This document shows, one piece after another, positions 42,268-51,079 of a stretch of 64,000 nt of DNA. Where the stretch lies: assembly GCA_035762345.1 (NCBI GenBank), contig DASTPE010000107.1, forward strand, positions 10,471 through 74,470. The letters run 5' to 3'. Both the position numbers and the translations under genes were made by a program. Source of the DNA: SCGC-AG-212-J23 sp035762345 (GTDB lineage: Bacteria > Pseudomonadota > Gammaproteobacteria > Burkholderiales > SG8-39). How positions within the stretch are numbered: the first letter of the stretch is position 1; each line of letters begins with the position of its first letter. The notes under the pieces were generated by a model that ran no database searches, was not told where the DNA came from, and saw only the letters and a program-made list of their open reading frames with translations.

Positions 42268-42618
42268 TCAGCGCTGCCAGGAAGCCCGGCGGAACTTCTT
42301 GCGGCGCGACACCACGGAGAGCTGCCGGCCGGCGAACTCATGAACTTTCTCGCGGATGGCGGCGCGCAGATCTGACGGCAGCGCAGCAGCGGCATCCTCG
42401 AATAGCGCAACCACATCTCGCGATGCGGGACCATCGTGGTAGAAGCCGCGCTGCTTGTCCCACACCAGGGCGCGCTCGCTCGCGTCGCCGCCGTAGCACA
42501 GCTGAAACAGCGTCACCTCGCCGTTCGCCTGCCAGACAAAGAGGTCGAAATACTCGTCGTGGAACCACCGCCGCTTTGCCGGCGGGTCGTCGGCGACGCC
42601 TAGGATCTCTTTGAGCAT
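42268..42618 (-). CDS. Hypothetical protein
   Basis: 116-residue soluble protein of unknown family, start ATG 42618. Acidic-aromatic N-terminal half (WFHDEYFDLFVWQANGEVT, FQLCYGGDASERALVWD) and a basic C-terminus (SRRKKFRRASWQR). No signal peptide or membrane segment. Codon use looks coding. It is separate from the MAPEG gene by 50 bp on the same strand and may be cotranscribed. No function can be given. Confidence 0.65.
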   Translation of the reverse strand: MLKEILGVADDPPAKRRWFHDEYFDLFVWQANGEVTLFQLCYGGDASERALVWDKQRGFYHDGPASRDVVALFEDAAAALPSDLRAAIREKVHEFAGRQLSVVSRRKKFRRASWQR

Positions 42619-42918
42619 GTTCTCGTCAACGTTTTGACCGCTGCAGCGTTGCCAAATTCTGTCACCGAATCGTTACCCGCGGTAGCAACAGCCTTCCTGC
42701 GGCGCAGTGAATTCGCGCGCCGGTGTCGGGAAACGTCCCGTCGCGCGCTCATTCTATTACGTCAACCGATTTTTCGTAGACCCGTTGGACGGTGCATTAC
42801 TTGCTCTCCACGATGGTATGGCGGGCACTTGTTCGTGTCTGATCGCTCTGGAAAGTGAACCGGCGCACGCGCGCGCTGCACACAATCTTGCTTGCTCTAA
42901 GATCTTGAGAGGATCAGT
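42619..42918. other. Intergenic region upstream of prkA
   Basis: 300 bp with lower GC than the surroundings, between the divergent orphan gene and prkA. It must hold promoters for both. Short frames here have no ribosome-binding site or recognisable product. I could not see a convincing sigma-54 (-24/-12) site. A near-palindrome around AAGATCTT lies just before the prkA ribosome-binding site (GAGAGGA, 42904-42910). Confidence 0.5.
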
Positions 42919-44886
42919 ATGTACCAAGAGGTGACCGTGATGCGATCAGGCAGCGGCAATACCGGGCGCCACGAGGACGTGCTCAAGTCCCTGGCGCAGT
43001 TCAGCAAGGAGCACCGCGCGGCGCGCTGGTCAGGGACTTTCGGCGGCTTTCTCGAGAGCGTGTTTCCCGCCGATGCGCGCGCCATCGCGCGAACCAGCCA
43101 CCAGTACATCTGGGACATGATGCGCACCGAGGGCTTCGAGGACGCAAGCGGCCGGCTACGCTGCCAGCTGTTCGAGGACGAGCTCTACGGCATCAGCGAC
43201 ACCATCGAGCGCGTGGTCGACTATTTCAAGGCGGCCGCGGCCGGATCTGAGGTCGGCAGGCGGCTGCTGCTGCTGCTCGGACCGCCCTCCGGCGGCAAGT
43301 CGACCATGGTGATCCTGCTCAAGCGCGGCCTCGAGGAGTACAGCCATACCGACGCCGGCGCGCTCTACGGCATCCACGGCTGCCCAGTGCACGAGTCGCC
43401 GCTGCACCTCGTGCCGCACACGCTGCGCGGGCAATTCCGCACGACCTACGGGGTCGATGTCTCGGGCGAGCTTTGTCCCTACTGCGCCACGCGCCTGCAG
43501 CACGACTTTGGCGGCGATTTCATGCAGGTGCCGGTGCACCGTATCTTCATCTCGGAAGCTGGCCGCGTCGGCGTAGGCACCTATGCGCCGCACGACCCGA
43601 GCACCGCCGACATCGCCGATCTCGTCGGCTCGGTGGACCTGTCCAAGGTGGCGGAGTTCGGCGATGAGGGCGACCCCCGCGCCTGGTCCTGGTCGGGCGC
43701 GGTGTTCGCCGCGAGCCGGGGCCTGCTCGAGATGATCGAGATCCTCAAGGTGAAGCGCGAGTTCCTGTACCTCCTGCTTACGCTCACTCAGGAAAAGAAC
43801 GTCAAGGTGTCGCGCTTTCCGCTGATCCACCTCGACGAGACCATCCTCGCGCACACGAACCTCGCCGAGTTCCGCAAGTTCCTGCAGGAGCCGGAGAACG
43901 AAGCGCTGCTCGACCGCATGGTGATCATCCAGGTGCCCTATACGCTGTCCTACAAGGAGGAGGCGAGGATCTACCGCAAGCTCACCTCGTCGACCCAGGC
44001 GTTCCGCGAGGTGCACCTTGACCCGCACGTGCTGCACGTCGCCGCGGTGTTCGCGGTGCTCACGCGCCTCGCGGAAGGCGAGGAGCGCGAGGCCGACAAC
44101 CTGAAGAAGGTGCGCCTGTACGCGGGCGAGGACGTCGAAGGAGTATCGCAGTCGCAGTCCGAGGTCGAGAAGATGCGGGCGAAGAACCCCGACGAGGGCC
44201 TGGCGGGCGTATCACCCCGCTTCGTCATCAACGCGCTCTCGAACGCGATCATCCAGTCGCAGGCGAAGAGCCTGACCACCATGAACGTGCTGATCGCGCT
44301 CAAGGACGCGATCGACTCGGACGTGCGCATCGACGGCAAGAAGAAGCGCAAGTGGATCGACTTCCTGGTGACCGTGCGCAAGGATTTCTACAACCGCTGG
44401 GTCAAGGAGGACGTGCACAAGGCGCTGTTCGTGTCCTTCGAGGACGAGGCGCAGCAGCTGCTCGAGAAGTACCTGGACGAGGTCGAGGCCACGCTCGACA
44501 ACCGCAGCATCAAGGACCCGATTACCAACGAGGAGCGCAAGCCCGACGAGCGCTTCCTGCGCTCGGTCGAGGAGAAGATCAAGATCTCCGAGTCGGGCAA
44601 GCTCTCGTTCCGCCAGGAGGTGGTGCGCAAGGCCATGGGCGCCTACAAGCGTGGCGAGAAGTTCACCCTCGACAATCACGCGCCGCTGCACGACGCAGTG
44701 GAGCAGTACCTGTTCGAGCAGCGCCGCGACGTGCTGCGCCTGGTCTCGTCGGCGTCGCGCCCGGACGAGGAGACGCGGCAGAAGATCTCGGTGGTCGAGA
44801 AGCGCCTGGTCGACGAGTACGGCTACGACTCGCACAGCGCCCGCGAGGCGCTGAACTACGTGACCACCCTGCTCGCGCAGGAATGA
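42919..44886 (+). CDS. yeaG: PrkA-family serine protein kinase / AAA ATPase (YeaG)
   Basis: 655-residue protein of the PrkA family, near the usual 640. Walker A is GPPSGGKST (residues 121-129), in an AAA domain fused to a C-terminal PrkA domain. HGCPVHESPLHLVPH and CPYCATRLQHDFGGDF match the family. ATG 42919 has GAGAGGA upstream; ATG 42940 with AGAGGTGA is an alternative. It leads the conserved trio prkA-yeaH-spoVR, known in enterobacteria to be induced by nitrogen starvation and stationary phase and to act together. Its kinase activity in Gram-negatives has some experimental support; targets are poorly known. Confidence 0.95.
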   Translation: MYQEVTVMRSGSGNTGRHEDVLKSLAQFSKEHRAARWSGTFGGFLESVFPADARAIARTSHQYIWDMMRTEGFEDASGRLRCQLFEDELYGISDTIERVVDYFKAAAAGSEVGRRLLLLLGPPSGGKSTMVILLKRGLEEYSHTDAGALYGIHGCPVHESPLHLVPHTLRGQFRTTYGVDVSGELCPYCATRLQHDFGGDFMQVPVHRIFISEAGRVGVGTYAPHDPSTADIADLVGSVDLSKVAEFGDEGDPRAWSWSGAVFAASRGLLEMIEILKVKREFLYLLLTLTQEKNVKVSRFPLIHLDETILAHTNLAEFRKFLQEPENEALLDRMVIIQVPYTLSYKEEARIYRKLTSSTQAFREVHLDPHVLHVAAVFAVLTRLAEGEEREADNLKKVRLYAGEDVEGVSQSQSEVEKMRAKNPDEGLAGVSPRFVINALSNAIIQSQAKSLTTMNVLIALKDAIDSDVRIDGKKKRKWIDFLVTVRKDFYNRWVKEDVHKALFVSFEDEAQQLLEKYLDEVEATLDNRSIKDPITNEERKPDERFLRSVEEKIKISESGKLSFRQEVVRKAMGAYKRGEKFTLDNHAPLHDAVEQYLFEQRRDVLRLVSSASRPDEETRQKISVVEKRLVDEYGYDSHSAREALNYVTTLLAQE

Positions 44887-44896
44887 GCTAGCGTCC

Positions 44897-46042
44897 ATGA
44901 TCCGCATCGCGGCGGAAACCCCCTGGTACGACCTCTTCTCGCGAGGCGCCAGGGACTGGCTGCGGCACAACCAGAAGGTGCGCGCGGCAGTCAAGGAGAG
45001 CCTGCCCGAGCTGCTCGCCGGCGCAGACCTCATCAGCCGCCCGGGCAACCGCACGGTCGCGGTGCCGGTGAAGTTTCTCGAGCACGCGCGCTTCCGCCTG
45101 CTCGATTCCGACACTCAGACCGGCGCCGGTCAGGGCAAGGGCCAGCCCGGGGACGTGCTGCGCCCAGCGCGCGAGGAAGGCGACCAGCGCGGCCAGGCCG
45201 GCACGGGCAACGGCGAAATCCGCTTCGTGGTCGAGCTCAAGGTCGATGAGATCGTCGACTGGCTGTGGGAGGAGCTCAAGCTCCCCGAGCTCAAGCCCAA
45301 GCGCGCCTCCGCGCTGGACGAGCCCGACTACGTCCGCGAGGGGTGGGACAAGCGGGGCGCGCGCTCGCGCCTGGACCGCCGGCGCACGCTCAAGGAAGCC
45401 GCCAAGCGCCACGCGGTGCAGGAGGACGCGCTCGCCATCATCAACGAGGACCTGCGCTTTCGCCAGCTGCACCGCCGCTCCCTGCCGGCGACCAACGCCG
45501 CGGTCATATTCGCGCTCGACGTCTCGGGCAGCATGGACGAGGCGCAGCGCCGACTCGCCAAGCAGTTCTTTTTCTTCGCGCTGCAGGGCATCCGCCGGCA
45601 GTACACCAAGGTCGAGACGCTCTTCCTCGCGCACGCGGCGCAGGCGTGGGAATTCGACGAGAGCCAGTTCTTCCAGGCCTCCTCGAGCGGCGGCACGGTG
45701 AGCTCGAGCGTCGCCCGCCTGGCGCTCGAAGTGCTGCAGAGCCGCTACGACCCGAGCCGCTACAACGCCTATTTCTTCTATGCCTCGGACGGCGAGAACG
45801 CCGCCGAGGACCGTGAAGCGGCGCGCGCGGCGCTCGGCGAGCTCGCGGGGCTGCTCAACTACGCGGGATACGTCGAGACCGGAGGCGTCGCGACCTTCCG
45901 CCCCCGCGAGACGCAGCTCGCGGAGCTTTTCGGCGAGCTGAAGGCGAAAGGCCACCCGGTGGGCGTCAGCCACCTCGGCTCGCAGGACGACATCTGGCGC
46001 GCGATCAGGGAGTTTTTCACCGAGCAAGCCGCGCATGACTGA
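44897..46042 (+). CDS. yeaH: YeaH/YhbH-family protein with VWA domain (DUF444)
   Basis: 381-residue partner of PrkA. The C-terminal half is a von Willebrand A-like domain whose metal site is DVSGSMDE (Asp208, Ser210, Ser212). The N-terminal half is charged and has a Gly/Gln-rich linker (TQTGAGQGKGQPGD). It follows prkA by 10 bp, and its stop overlaps the spoVR start by eight bases. Likely forms a chaperone-like pair with the AAA protein, as MoxR-VWA pairs do; that is inference. Confidence 0.93.
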   Translation: MIRIAAETPWYDLFSRGARDWLRHNQKVRAAVKESLPELLAGADLISRPGNRTVAVPVKFLEHARFRLLDSDTQTGAGQGKGQPGDVLRPAREEGDQRGQAGTGNGEIRFVVELKVDEIVDWLWEELKLPELKPKRASALDEPDYVREGWDKRGARSRLDRRRTLKEAAKRHAVQEDALAIINEDLRFRQLHRRSLPATNAAVIFALDVSGSMDEAQRRLAKQFFFFALQGIRRQYTKVETLFLAHAAQAWEFDESQFFQASSSGGTVSSSVARLALEVLQSRYDPSRYNAYFFYASDGENAAEDREAARAALGELAGLLNYAGYVETGGVATFRPRETQLAELFGELKAKGHPVGVSHLGSQDDIWRAIREFFTEQAAHD

Positions 46043-47393
46043 GCTGGACGGCTACGCCGAGCGCATCGAGTCGCTCGCGCGGCGCCTCGGCCTCGATTAC
46101 TACCCGGTCGACTTCGAGCTCGCGCCGCAGAGCCTGATGACCGAGATCGCGGTCTACGGCCTGCCGATCCGCATGCCGCACTGGTCCTTCGGCGTGCGCT
46201 ACATCCACCAGCTCGTGCGCCAGAGCATGGGTCATTCCAAGATCTTCGAGGTCATGTTCCCGGGCGACCCGTGCCGCGCGTTCCTGATGGACTCGAACTC
46301 GCTCGCGGAGAACGCGCTCGTCACCGCGCACGTGATCGGCCACGCCGACTTCTCCAAGAACAATCAGCTGTTCGCCCGCTTCCACGACATGGCGGGCGGC
46401 AACATCGTCGAGCACGCCGCGGCGCACGCGCAGCGCATCCAGCAGGCGATCGAGTCGGCCGGCCTGGAGCGCGTCGAAGCGGTGCTCGACGCCGCGCTCG
46501 CGCTTGAATCGCACGTCGATGTCACCGGCGAGCTGCACCGCGCACGCTATCCCGAAATGGTCGCCGACAAGCCCGCCGCGAAGCTGACCGCATTCCAGAA
46601 GCGCTTCCAGGGGTTGCCGGGCGAGTCGGCGCCCGAGCCGCCGCCGATGGGGCCGGTGCGAGCGCGGGTGCCGCCGCACCCCGAATACGATCTGCTCTGG
46701 TTCATCGCCAACTACGCCCCCGAGCTCGAGCAGTGGGAGCGCGACATCTTTCTCGCGGTGCGCGCCGAGTCGCTCTACTTCTACCCCGTGTTCGCCTGCC
46801 AGATCATGAACGAAGGCTGGGCTTCGTACTGGCACGCACGCCTGCTGCGCGAGGCCGACTTCCTGGGCCAGCCGACCTACCTCGCGGCGATCAAGGCGCA
46901 TTCCGACGTGGTGCGGCCTTTCGCCTCGGGCGAGGAGACCGCGCTCGCTATCAACCCCTACCACTTGGGCTTCACGCTGTGGGAGACGATCGTCGAGCGC
47001 CACGGCATCGCACGAGCGCGCGAGGTGATGCGGGAGGAGGACGACTTCGGCTTCATCCGCAACTGGCTCGACCGCGAGCTCGCCGAGAAGCTCGACCTCT
47101 TCGTCTACGAGGTGCGCCGCGGCGACGAAATCCGCGTGGCCAACCGCGATCTGGAGGCGGTGCGCGAGGCCATCCTCGCGCCCAAGTTCAACTTCGGCGC
47201 GCCGCGCGTCGCGGCGGTCGAGCTCAAGCCCGACAGCGGGCTCGTGCTCGCGCACGACCACGAGAGCGACGGCCGCGGCCTGGACGCGGCGCGCGCCAAG
47301 AAGGTGCTCGAGTACTCGCGTCGCGTGTGGCGGCGCCCGGTGCGCCTGCACACCGTCAACGAGCGCGGCGAGCCGATCGAACTGCTGGCCTAG
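46035..47393 (+). CDS. SpoVR-family protein (YcgB)
   Basis: 452-residue SpoVR-like protein. Hallmarks: YPVDFELAPQSLMTEIAVYG, MPHWSFGVRYIHQLVRQSMG, IGHADFSKNNQLFARFH, MNEGWASYWHARLLREAD and NPYHLGFTLWETIVERHG. The paired His residues suggest a metal site, but biochemical function is unknown. Third gene of prkA-yeaH-spoVR. Its stop overlaps the end of the convergent PA2779-like gene by four bases. Confidence 0.93.
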   Translation: MTELDGYAERIESLARRLGLDYYPVDFELAPQSLMTEIAVYGLPIRMPHWSFGVRYIHQLVRQSMGHSKIFEVMFPGDPCRAFLMDSNSLAENALVTAHVIGHADFSKNNQLFARFHDMAGGNIVEHAAAHAQRIQQAIESAGLERVEAVLDAALALESHVDVTGELHRARYPEMVADKPAAKLTAFQKRFQGLPGESAPEPPPMGPVRARVPPHPEYDLLWFIANYAPELEQWERDIFLAVRAESLYFYPVFACQIMNEGWASYWHARLLREADFLGQPTYLAAIKAHSDVVRPFASGEETALAINPYHLGFTLWETIVERHGIARAREVMREEDDFGFIRNWLDRELAEKLDLFVYEVRRGDEIRVANRDLEAVREAILAPKFNFGAPRVAAVELKPDSGLVLAHDHESDGRGLDAARAKKVLEYSRRVWRRPVRLHTVNERGEPIELLA

Positions 47394-47746
47394 ATAATGA
47401 TGACGAGCAGCAGGATGATGATGATCAGCAGCAGCAGCTGCTCGTTGCTGAGCTGCCCGCCCGCGAGCGCGGCGTCGAGCCGCCCCGCGAGCTGAAGCAC
47501 TTCGGCGTCTGACATCGCGTCGACGCGCGCCGCCGCCTCCTGCGGCACGATCCCCATTTTCGACAGCGCCGCTGCGAGCTCGGGGCGCTCCACCAGCGCC
47601 CGCACGCGCGCGCGCTCATCCTGCGCGAGGCCGCTGTCCGTGGCGATGACTCCCGCATGCGCCTGCGGCGCGAGACAAGCGGCCGCAAGGCCGAACACGA
47701 GCACGATCCAGAAATCGACGAACAGCTTTCTCAGTCGGCGGGGCAT
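47390..47746 (-). CDS. PA2779-family small membrane protein
   Basis: 118 residues from ATG 47746. An N-terminal signal or anchor (FVDFWIVLVFGLAAACLA) is followed by a soluble part (ERARVRALVERPELAAALSKM, SDAEVLQLAGRLDAALAGG) and an extreme C-terminal Leu/Ile membrane segment. This is the PA2779 pattern; its usual neighbour, a PA2778-type cysteine peptidase, is absent here. Function unknown. Confidence 0.82.
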   Translation of the reverse strand: MPRRLRKLFVDFWIVLVFGLAAACLAPQAHAGVIATDSGLAQDERARVRALVERPELAAALSKMGIVPQEAAARVDAMSDAEVLQLAGRLDAALAGGQLSNEQLLLLIIIILLLVIII

Positions 47747-47792
47747 GGCCACTCCTTTCGGTATGGCAAAAATATAGCCTACACTCGGAAGC

Positions 47793-48728
47793 ATGCAAGC
47801 TTTCTTCATCGATCCCAAGGACATAAGCCTCGCGCTGCGCGAGGCGCCCGAGCCGCAGCCCGCGCCGGGGAAACTCCTCGTGCGCGTGCGCGCGGCGGGA
47901 CTGAACCGCGGCGAGCTCCTGCGCCATGGGCTCACCAAGCCTGGGCCGGCAAAGATCGGCGGCACTGAAGGCGCGGGTGAAGTCGAAGGAACCGGCGCGC
48001 GCGTGATGGGAAGACTTCCTGCAAGCTTCGCCGAATACGCGCTGATGGACGAGTCCGACGCGATCCCCGTGCCGTCGAACCTCTCGTGGGAAGAGGCGGC
48101 CGCGATCCCGATTACCTTCCTCGTCGTCTACGACATGCTGGTGCAGCAGGGCAATCTCAAGAAGAACGAATGGCTTCTCGTCACCGGCGCGTCGGCGGGC
48201 GTCGGTGTGGCGGCGCTCCTCGCCGCCAAGGCGCTGGGCGCGAAGGTAATCGGCACGTCGGGGTCGGAAGAGAAGCTGAGGAAACTTTCATCCCTCGGGC
48301 TCGACGCCGCCATACGGACCCGAAAGCCGGACTTCTCGGACAAAATCCTCGAAGTCACCGGCGGCAAAGGCGCGGACCTCGTGGTGAACAACGTGGGCGG
48401 CTCGGTGTTCGCCGAATGCGTAAAGTCGCTCGGCTACGAAGGCCGGCTCGCCACCGTCGGCTACGTCGACGGCGTGATGCAGGCCGAGATGGACATCGAG
48501 GCGCTGCACTCCAAGCGTCTCAAGCTGTTCGGGGTCTCGAATAAGATGCGCACCGCCGCGCAGCGCGCCGTCACCGTACAGGGCTTTATCCGGGACTTCC
48601 TTCCGCTATTCGCTTCAGGGAAGCTCAAGCCCGTGATCGACCGGGTCTACGACTTCAAGGACCTTCCCGCCGCCAAGGCGCGCATGGAGGCCGACGCCCA
48701 CGTCGGCAAGATCGTGGTACGGATCTGA
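47793..48728 (+). CDS. Zinc-independent quinone oxidoreductase-like (MDR superfamily)
   Basis: 311-residue medium-chain reductase. An N-terminal GroES-like domain (LLVRVRAAGLNRGELL) is followed by a Rossmann domain with NADPH motif ASAGVGVAALLAAKALG and VIGTSGSEEKL. No structural zinc cysteines are seen, as in quinone oxidoreductases. It is monocistronic; its stop codon lies inside the left arm of palindromic repeat copy C. Confidence 0.9.
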   Translation: MQAFFIDPKDISLALREAPEPQPAPGKLLVRVRAAGLNRGELLRHGLTKPGPAKIGGTEGAGEVEGTGARVMGRLPASFAEYALMDESDAIPVPSNLSWEEAAAIPITFLVVYDMLVQQGNLKKNEWLLVTGASAGVGVAALLAAKALGAKVIGTSGSEEKLRKLSSLGLDAAIRTRKPDFSDKILEVTGGKGADLVVNNVGGSVFAECVKSLGYEGRLATVGYVDGVMQAEMDIEALHSKRLKLFGVSNKMRTAAQRAVTVQGFIRDFLPLFASGKLKPVIDRVYDFKDLPAAKARMEADAHVGKIVVRI

Positions 48729-48744
48729 ATTCAGGGTCAGGGTC
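48727..48744. repeat. Palindromic repeat copy C, left fragment
   Basis: First part of the left arm (GAATTCAGGGTCAGGGTC) of the same palindrome seen near 5258 and 22805. It is cut off by the insertion sequence. The last 11 bases, GGGTCAGGGTC (48734-48744), recur at 50062-50072 and form the target-site duplication. Confidence 0.9.
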
Positions 48745-50061
48745 ACTAGTGTCCGGTAAAACTCACGGACACGAACTGTAAGTCGTTGATCGGCGATTGA
48801 GAAGCAGCATTTATTGAGTGTCCACGATTTGAACGGGCGATAGGCGAATCTCGGGGTTTTGGAAACCCGAGGAGCGCCGATGCGCGCGGGCAAATTCGTG
48901 TTCGCTCAGCTGATGGAGTTTTTGCCGTGGAAGCGCTTTCAACGCCTGGTGCTCAAGTACGAAGGCGATCGTTACGTCAAGCACTTCTCGTGCAGCGACC
49001 AGTTCTTGTCGATGGCCTTGGCGCAGTTCACCTACCGCGAGAGCTTGCGCGACCTCGAGGCCTGTATGCGCGCGCATTCGGCGAAGCTCTACCACTTGGG
49101 GATTCGCAGTCGCATTTCGCGCAGCACGCTCGCCGATGCCAACGAATCGCGCGATTGGCGCATTTACGCGGAGTTTGCTCAATCGCTCATCGACAGGGCG
49201 CGGCCGCTGTACGCCAACGACCCGCTGGAGCTGGACCTTGCCAACACGGTCTATGCGCTGGATTCGACGCTCATCGAGCTTTGTCTTTCGATGTTCCCGT
49301 GGGCGCACTATCAATCCGCCCACGCCGCGGTGAAACTGCATACGCTGGTCGACCTGCGTGGCAACATTCCGAGTTTCCTCTATGTCAGCGACGGCAAGCT
49401 CAACGACGTCGCGGTGCTCGACCAACTACTGCCCGAACCAGGCGCGTTTTACGTCCTGGATCGCGGCTACATCGATTACGCGCGCCTGTACCGCTTCCAT
49501 CAGGGACGCGCCTTCTTCGTGGTGCGTGCCAAGTCCAATCTACAAGCCCGGCGGCGCTACTCGCACTGGGTCGATCGCAGCACCGGCCTGCGCAGCGACC
49601 ACACTGTGCTCCTAACAGGCAAATTCTCGCGCACCGACTTCCCCGAGCCGCTGCGCCGCGTGCGCATCACGGACCTATCCACCGGCAAATCGGTGGTGCT
49701 GCTCACCAACAATTTCGGCTTGCCGGCTCTGAGCATCACCACCCTGTATCGCTATCGCTGGCAAATCGAATTGTTCTTCAAGTGGATCAAGCAACACCTG
49801 CGCATCAAGGCGTTCTTCGGCACCTCCGAGAACGCCGTGAAGACGCAAATCTGGATCGCCGTGTCCGTCTATGTGCTGGTCGCGATCGTGAAGAAGCGCT
49901 TCCAGTTGCCGGCTTCGCTGCACGATCTCCTACAGATTTTGAGCGTCACGCTGTTCGAACGAGAGCCCATCGATCAAGTACTTACGCTGGCACCGTCCGA
50001 GCCCTATGCGCTCGATTACTCCAACCAGTTAACTTTGTTCGACTTTTAACCGGACACTAGT
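48745..50061 (+). mobile_element. Complete IS4-family insertion sequence
   Basis: 1317 bp element. The ends are terminal inverted repeats ACTAGTGTCCGGT (48745-48757) and its complement ACCGGACACTAGT (50049-50061); matching continues inside as AAAA after one base gap. It is flanked by an 11 bp direct repeat GGGTCAGGGTC. It has one intact transposase gene and no passenger. Near the left end GTGTCCG (48749-48755) and CGGACAC (48766-48772) form an internal hairpin. The insertion is exactly inside palindromic repeat copy C. Intact ends and gene suggest it is recent and possibly active. Confidence 0.93.
48880..50049 (+). CDS. IS4-family transposase (DUF4372 N-terminus)
   Basis: 389-residue DDE transposase. 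Start ATG 48880 was preferred over TTG 48859 because GAGGAG lies six bases before it. The N-terminal part (KFVFAQLMEFLPWKRFQRLV, ALAQFTYRESLRDLE) is the DUF4372-type helix domain. Catalytic residues: Asp128 in YALDSTLIELC, Asp194 in FYVLDRGYIDYA, and Glu297 within the IS4 signature Y-x2-R-x3-E-x6-K (Tyr290, Arg293, Glu297, Lys304). All are intact. The stop codon ends at the first base of the right terminal repeat. Confidence 0.95.
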   Translation: MRAGKFVFAQLMEFLPWKRFQRLVLKYEGDRYVKHFSCSDQFLSMALAQFTYRESLRDLEACMRAHSAKLYHLGIRSRISRSTLADANESRDWRIYAEFAQSLIDRARPLYANDPLELDLANTVYALDSTLIELCLSMFPWAHYQSAHAAVKLHTLVDLRGNIPSFLYVSDGKLNDVAVLDQLLPEPGAFYVLDRGYIDYARLYRFHQGRAFFVVRAKSNLQARRRYSHWVDRSTGLRSDHTVLLTGKFSRTDFPEPLRRVRITDLSTGKSVVLLTNNFGLPALSITTLYRYRWQIELFFKWIKQHLRIKAFFGTSENAVKTQIWIAVSVYVLVAIVKKRFQLPASLHDLLQILSVTLFEREPIDQVLTLAPSEPYALDYSNQLTLFDF

Positions 50062-50124
50062 GGGTCAGGGTCGAAATTCGTTTTCACGTACGCAAAAACG
50101 AGTTGCGACCCTGACCCCGAATTG
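50062..50124. repeat. Palindromic repeat copy C, right fragment
   Basis: Remainder of the palindrome after the insertion sequence. It begins with the second copy of the 11 bp target duplication (50062-50072) and continues through the centre CACGTACGC to the right arm GAGTTGCGACCCTGACCCC. Taking out the element and one duplication restores a palindrome like copies A and B. It lies just after the stop of the minus-strand Bug gene, so the restored repeat separates convergent genes. Confidence 0.9.
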
Positions 50125-50125
50125 G

Positions 50126-51079
50126 TCACTGGGCCTTAATACCCGCTTCCTTCACCACCTTGCCCCAGGTGTCGTACTCGCGCTTGATGTAGGCCGCGAA
50201 TTCCTCGGGGCTGCTGGACTTCGGCTCGGTGCCGGTCTTATGGAGCGCCGCCACGACCTGCGGGTGCGCGAGCGCCTTGACGAACTCCTTGTTGAGCCGA
50301 TCGACGACGTCTTTCTGCAGGCCCTTCGGACCGAGGAATCCGTACCAGTTGAGAGCTTCATAGCCCGGATAGCCGGACTCGGCGATGGTCGGCACGTCGG
50401 GCATGAGCGCGGCGCGCTTGGAGCCGGTGGTGGCGACCGCCTTGGCTTTGCCGGCGCGGATCTGGGAGATGGACGAGATCGGCGTAGCGAAGAACGAAGC
50501 GACCTGGCCCCCGAGGAATCCCTGCATCGCCGGGCCGCCTCCTTTGTAGGGCACGTGCACGATGTCAATGTTGGCCACGCGCCTCAGGAGCTCGCCGGAC
50601 AAGTGCCCGGCGCCGCCGATTCCGGACGAGGCGTACGTGATCGTCGCGGGCTTCGACTTCGCCAGCTTCACGAAATCGGCGACTGTGTTGACGCCGAGCG
50701 AGGGCTGCACCACGAGCACATTGGCGAACTCGGCGGCCATGCTGATCGGCGTGAGGTCCTTCAGCGGGTCGTACGGCGTTTTCAGGATGTGCGGGTTCAC
50801 CGCGAGCGCGCCCACGTTGGCGAGCACGATGGTGTAGCCGTCGGGCGCGGCCTTGGCGACGTGGTCGACGGCGATGTTGCCGCCGGCGCCGGCGCGGTTC
50901 TCGACCACGATTTGCTGCCCGAGCTGCTCGCCGAGAACCGGCTGCAGGATGCGCGCGGTGGTATCGGTCCCTCCGCCGGGCTCGAAACCGACGACGATGG
51001 TGACCGGCTTGTTGGGGTATTGCGCGAATGCCGTCGAGGCGAAGAGCGCAAGGCCCGCCGCTACTAGCTTCGTTTTCAT
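50126..51079 (-). CDS. Tripartite tricarboxylate transporter substrate-binding protein (Bug family)
   Basis: 317-residue periplasmic receptor from ATG 51079. Signal peptide MKTKLVAAGLALFASTAFA, then YPNKPVTIVVGFEPGGGTD, VVENRAGAGGNIAVD and APDGYTIVLANVG. The start shares one base with the CoA-transferase stop (TGATG). Coupling with a CaiB/BaiF enzyme suggests its ligand is a carboxylic acid that is then activated with CoA. Confidence 0.93.
   Translation of the reverse strand: MKTKLVAAGLALFASTAFAQYPNKPVTIVVGFEPGGGTDTTARILQPVLGEQLGQQIVVENRAGAGGNIAVDHVAKAAPDGYTIVLANVGALAVNPHILKTPYDPLKDLTPISMAAEFANVLVVQPSLGVNTVADFVKLAKSKPATITYASSGIGGAGHLSGELLRRVANIDIVHVPYKGGGPAMQGFLGGQVASFFATPISSISQIRAGKAKAVATTGSKRAALMPDVPTIAESGYPGYEALNWYGFLGPKGLQKDVVDRLNKEFVKALAHPQVVAALHKTGTEPKSSSPEEFAAYIKREYDTWGKVVKEAGIKAQ

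Noticed and set aside
42634..42934. Two small plus-strand frames before prkA
   Set aside because: No ribosome-binding site, no family features, and the region is better explained as promoter DNA.
48927..50060. 377-codon frame overlapping the transposase in another frame
   Set aside because: Same strand but shifted; the IS4 DDE and YREK residues are in the other frame. There is no sign of a programmed frameshift pair.
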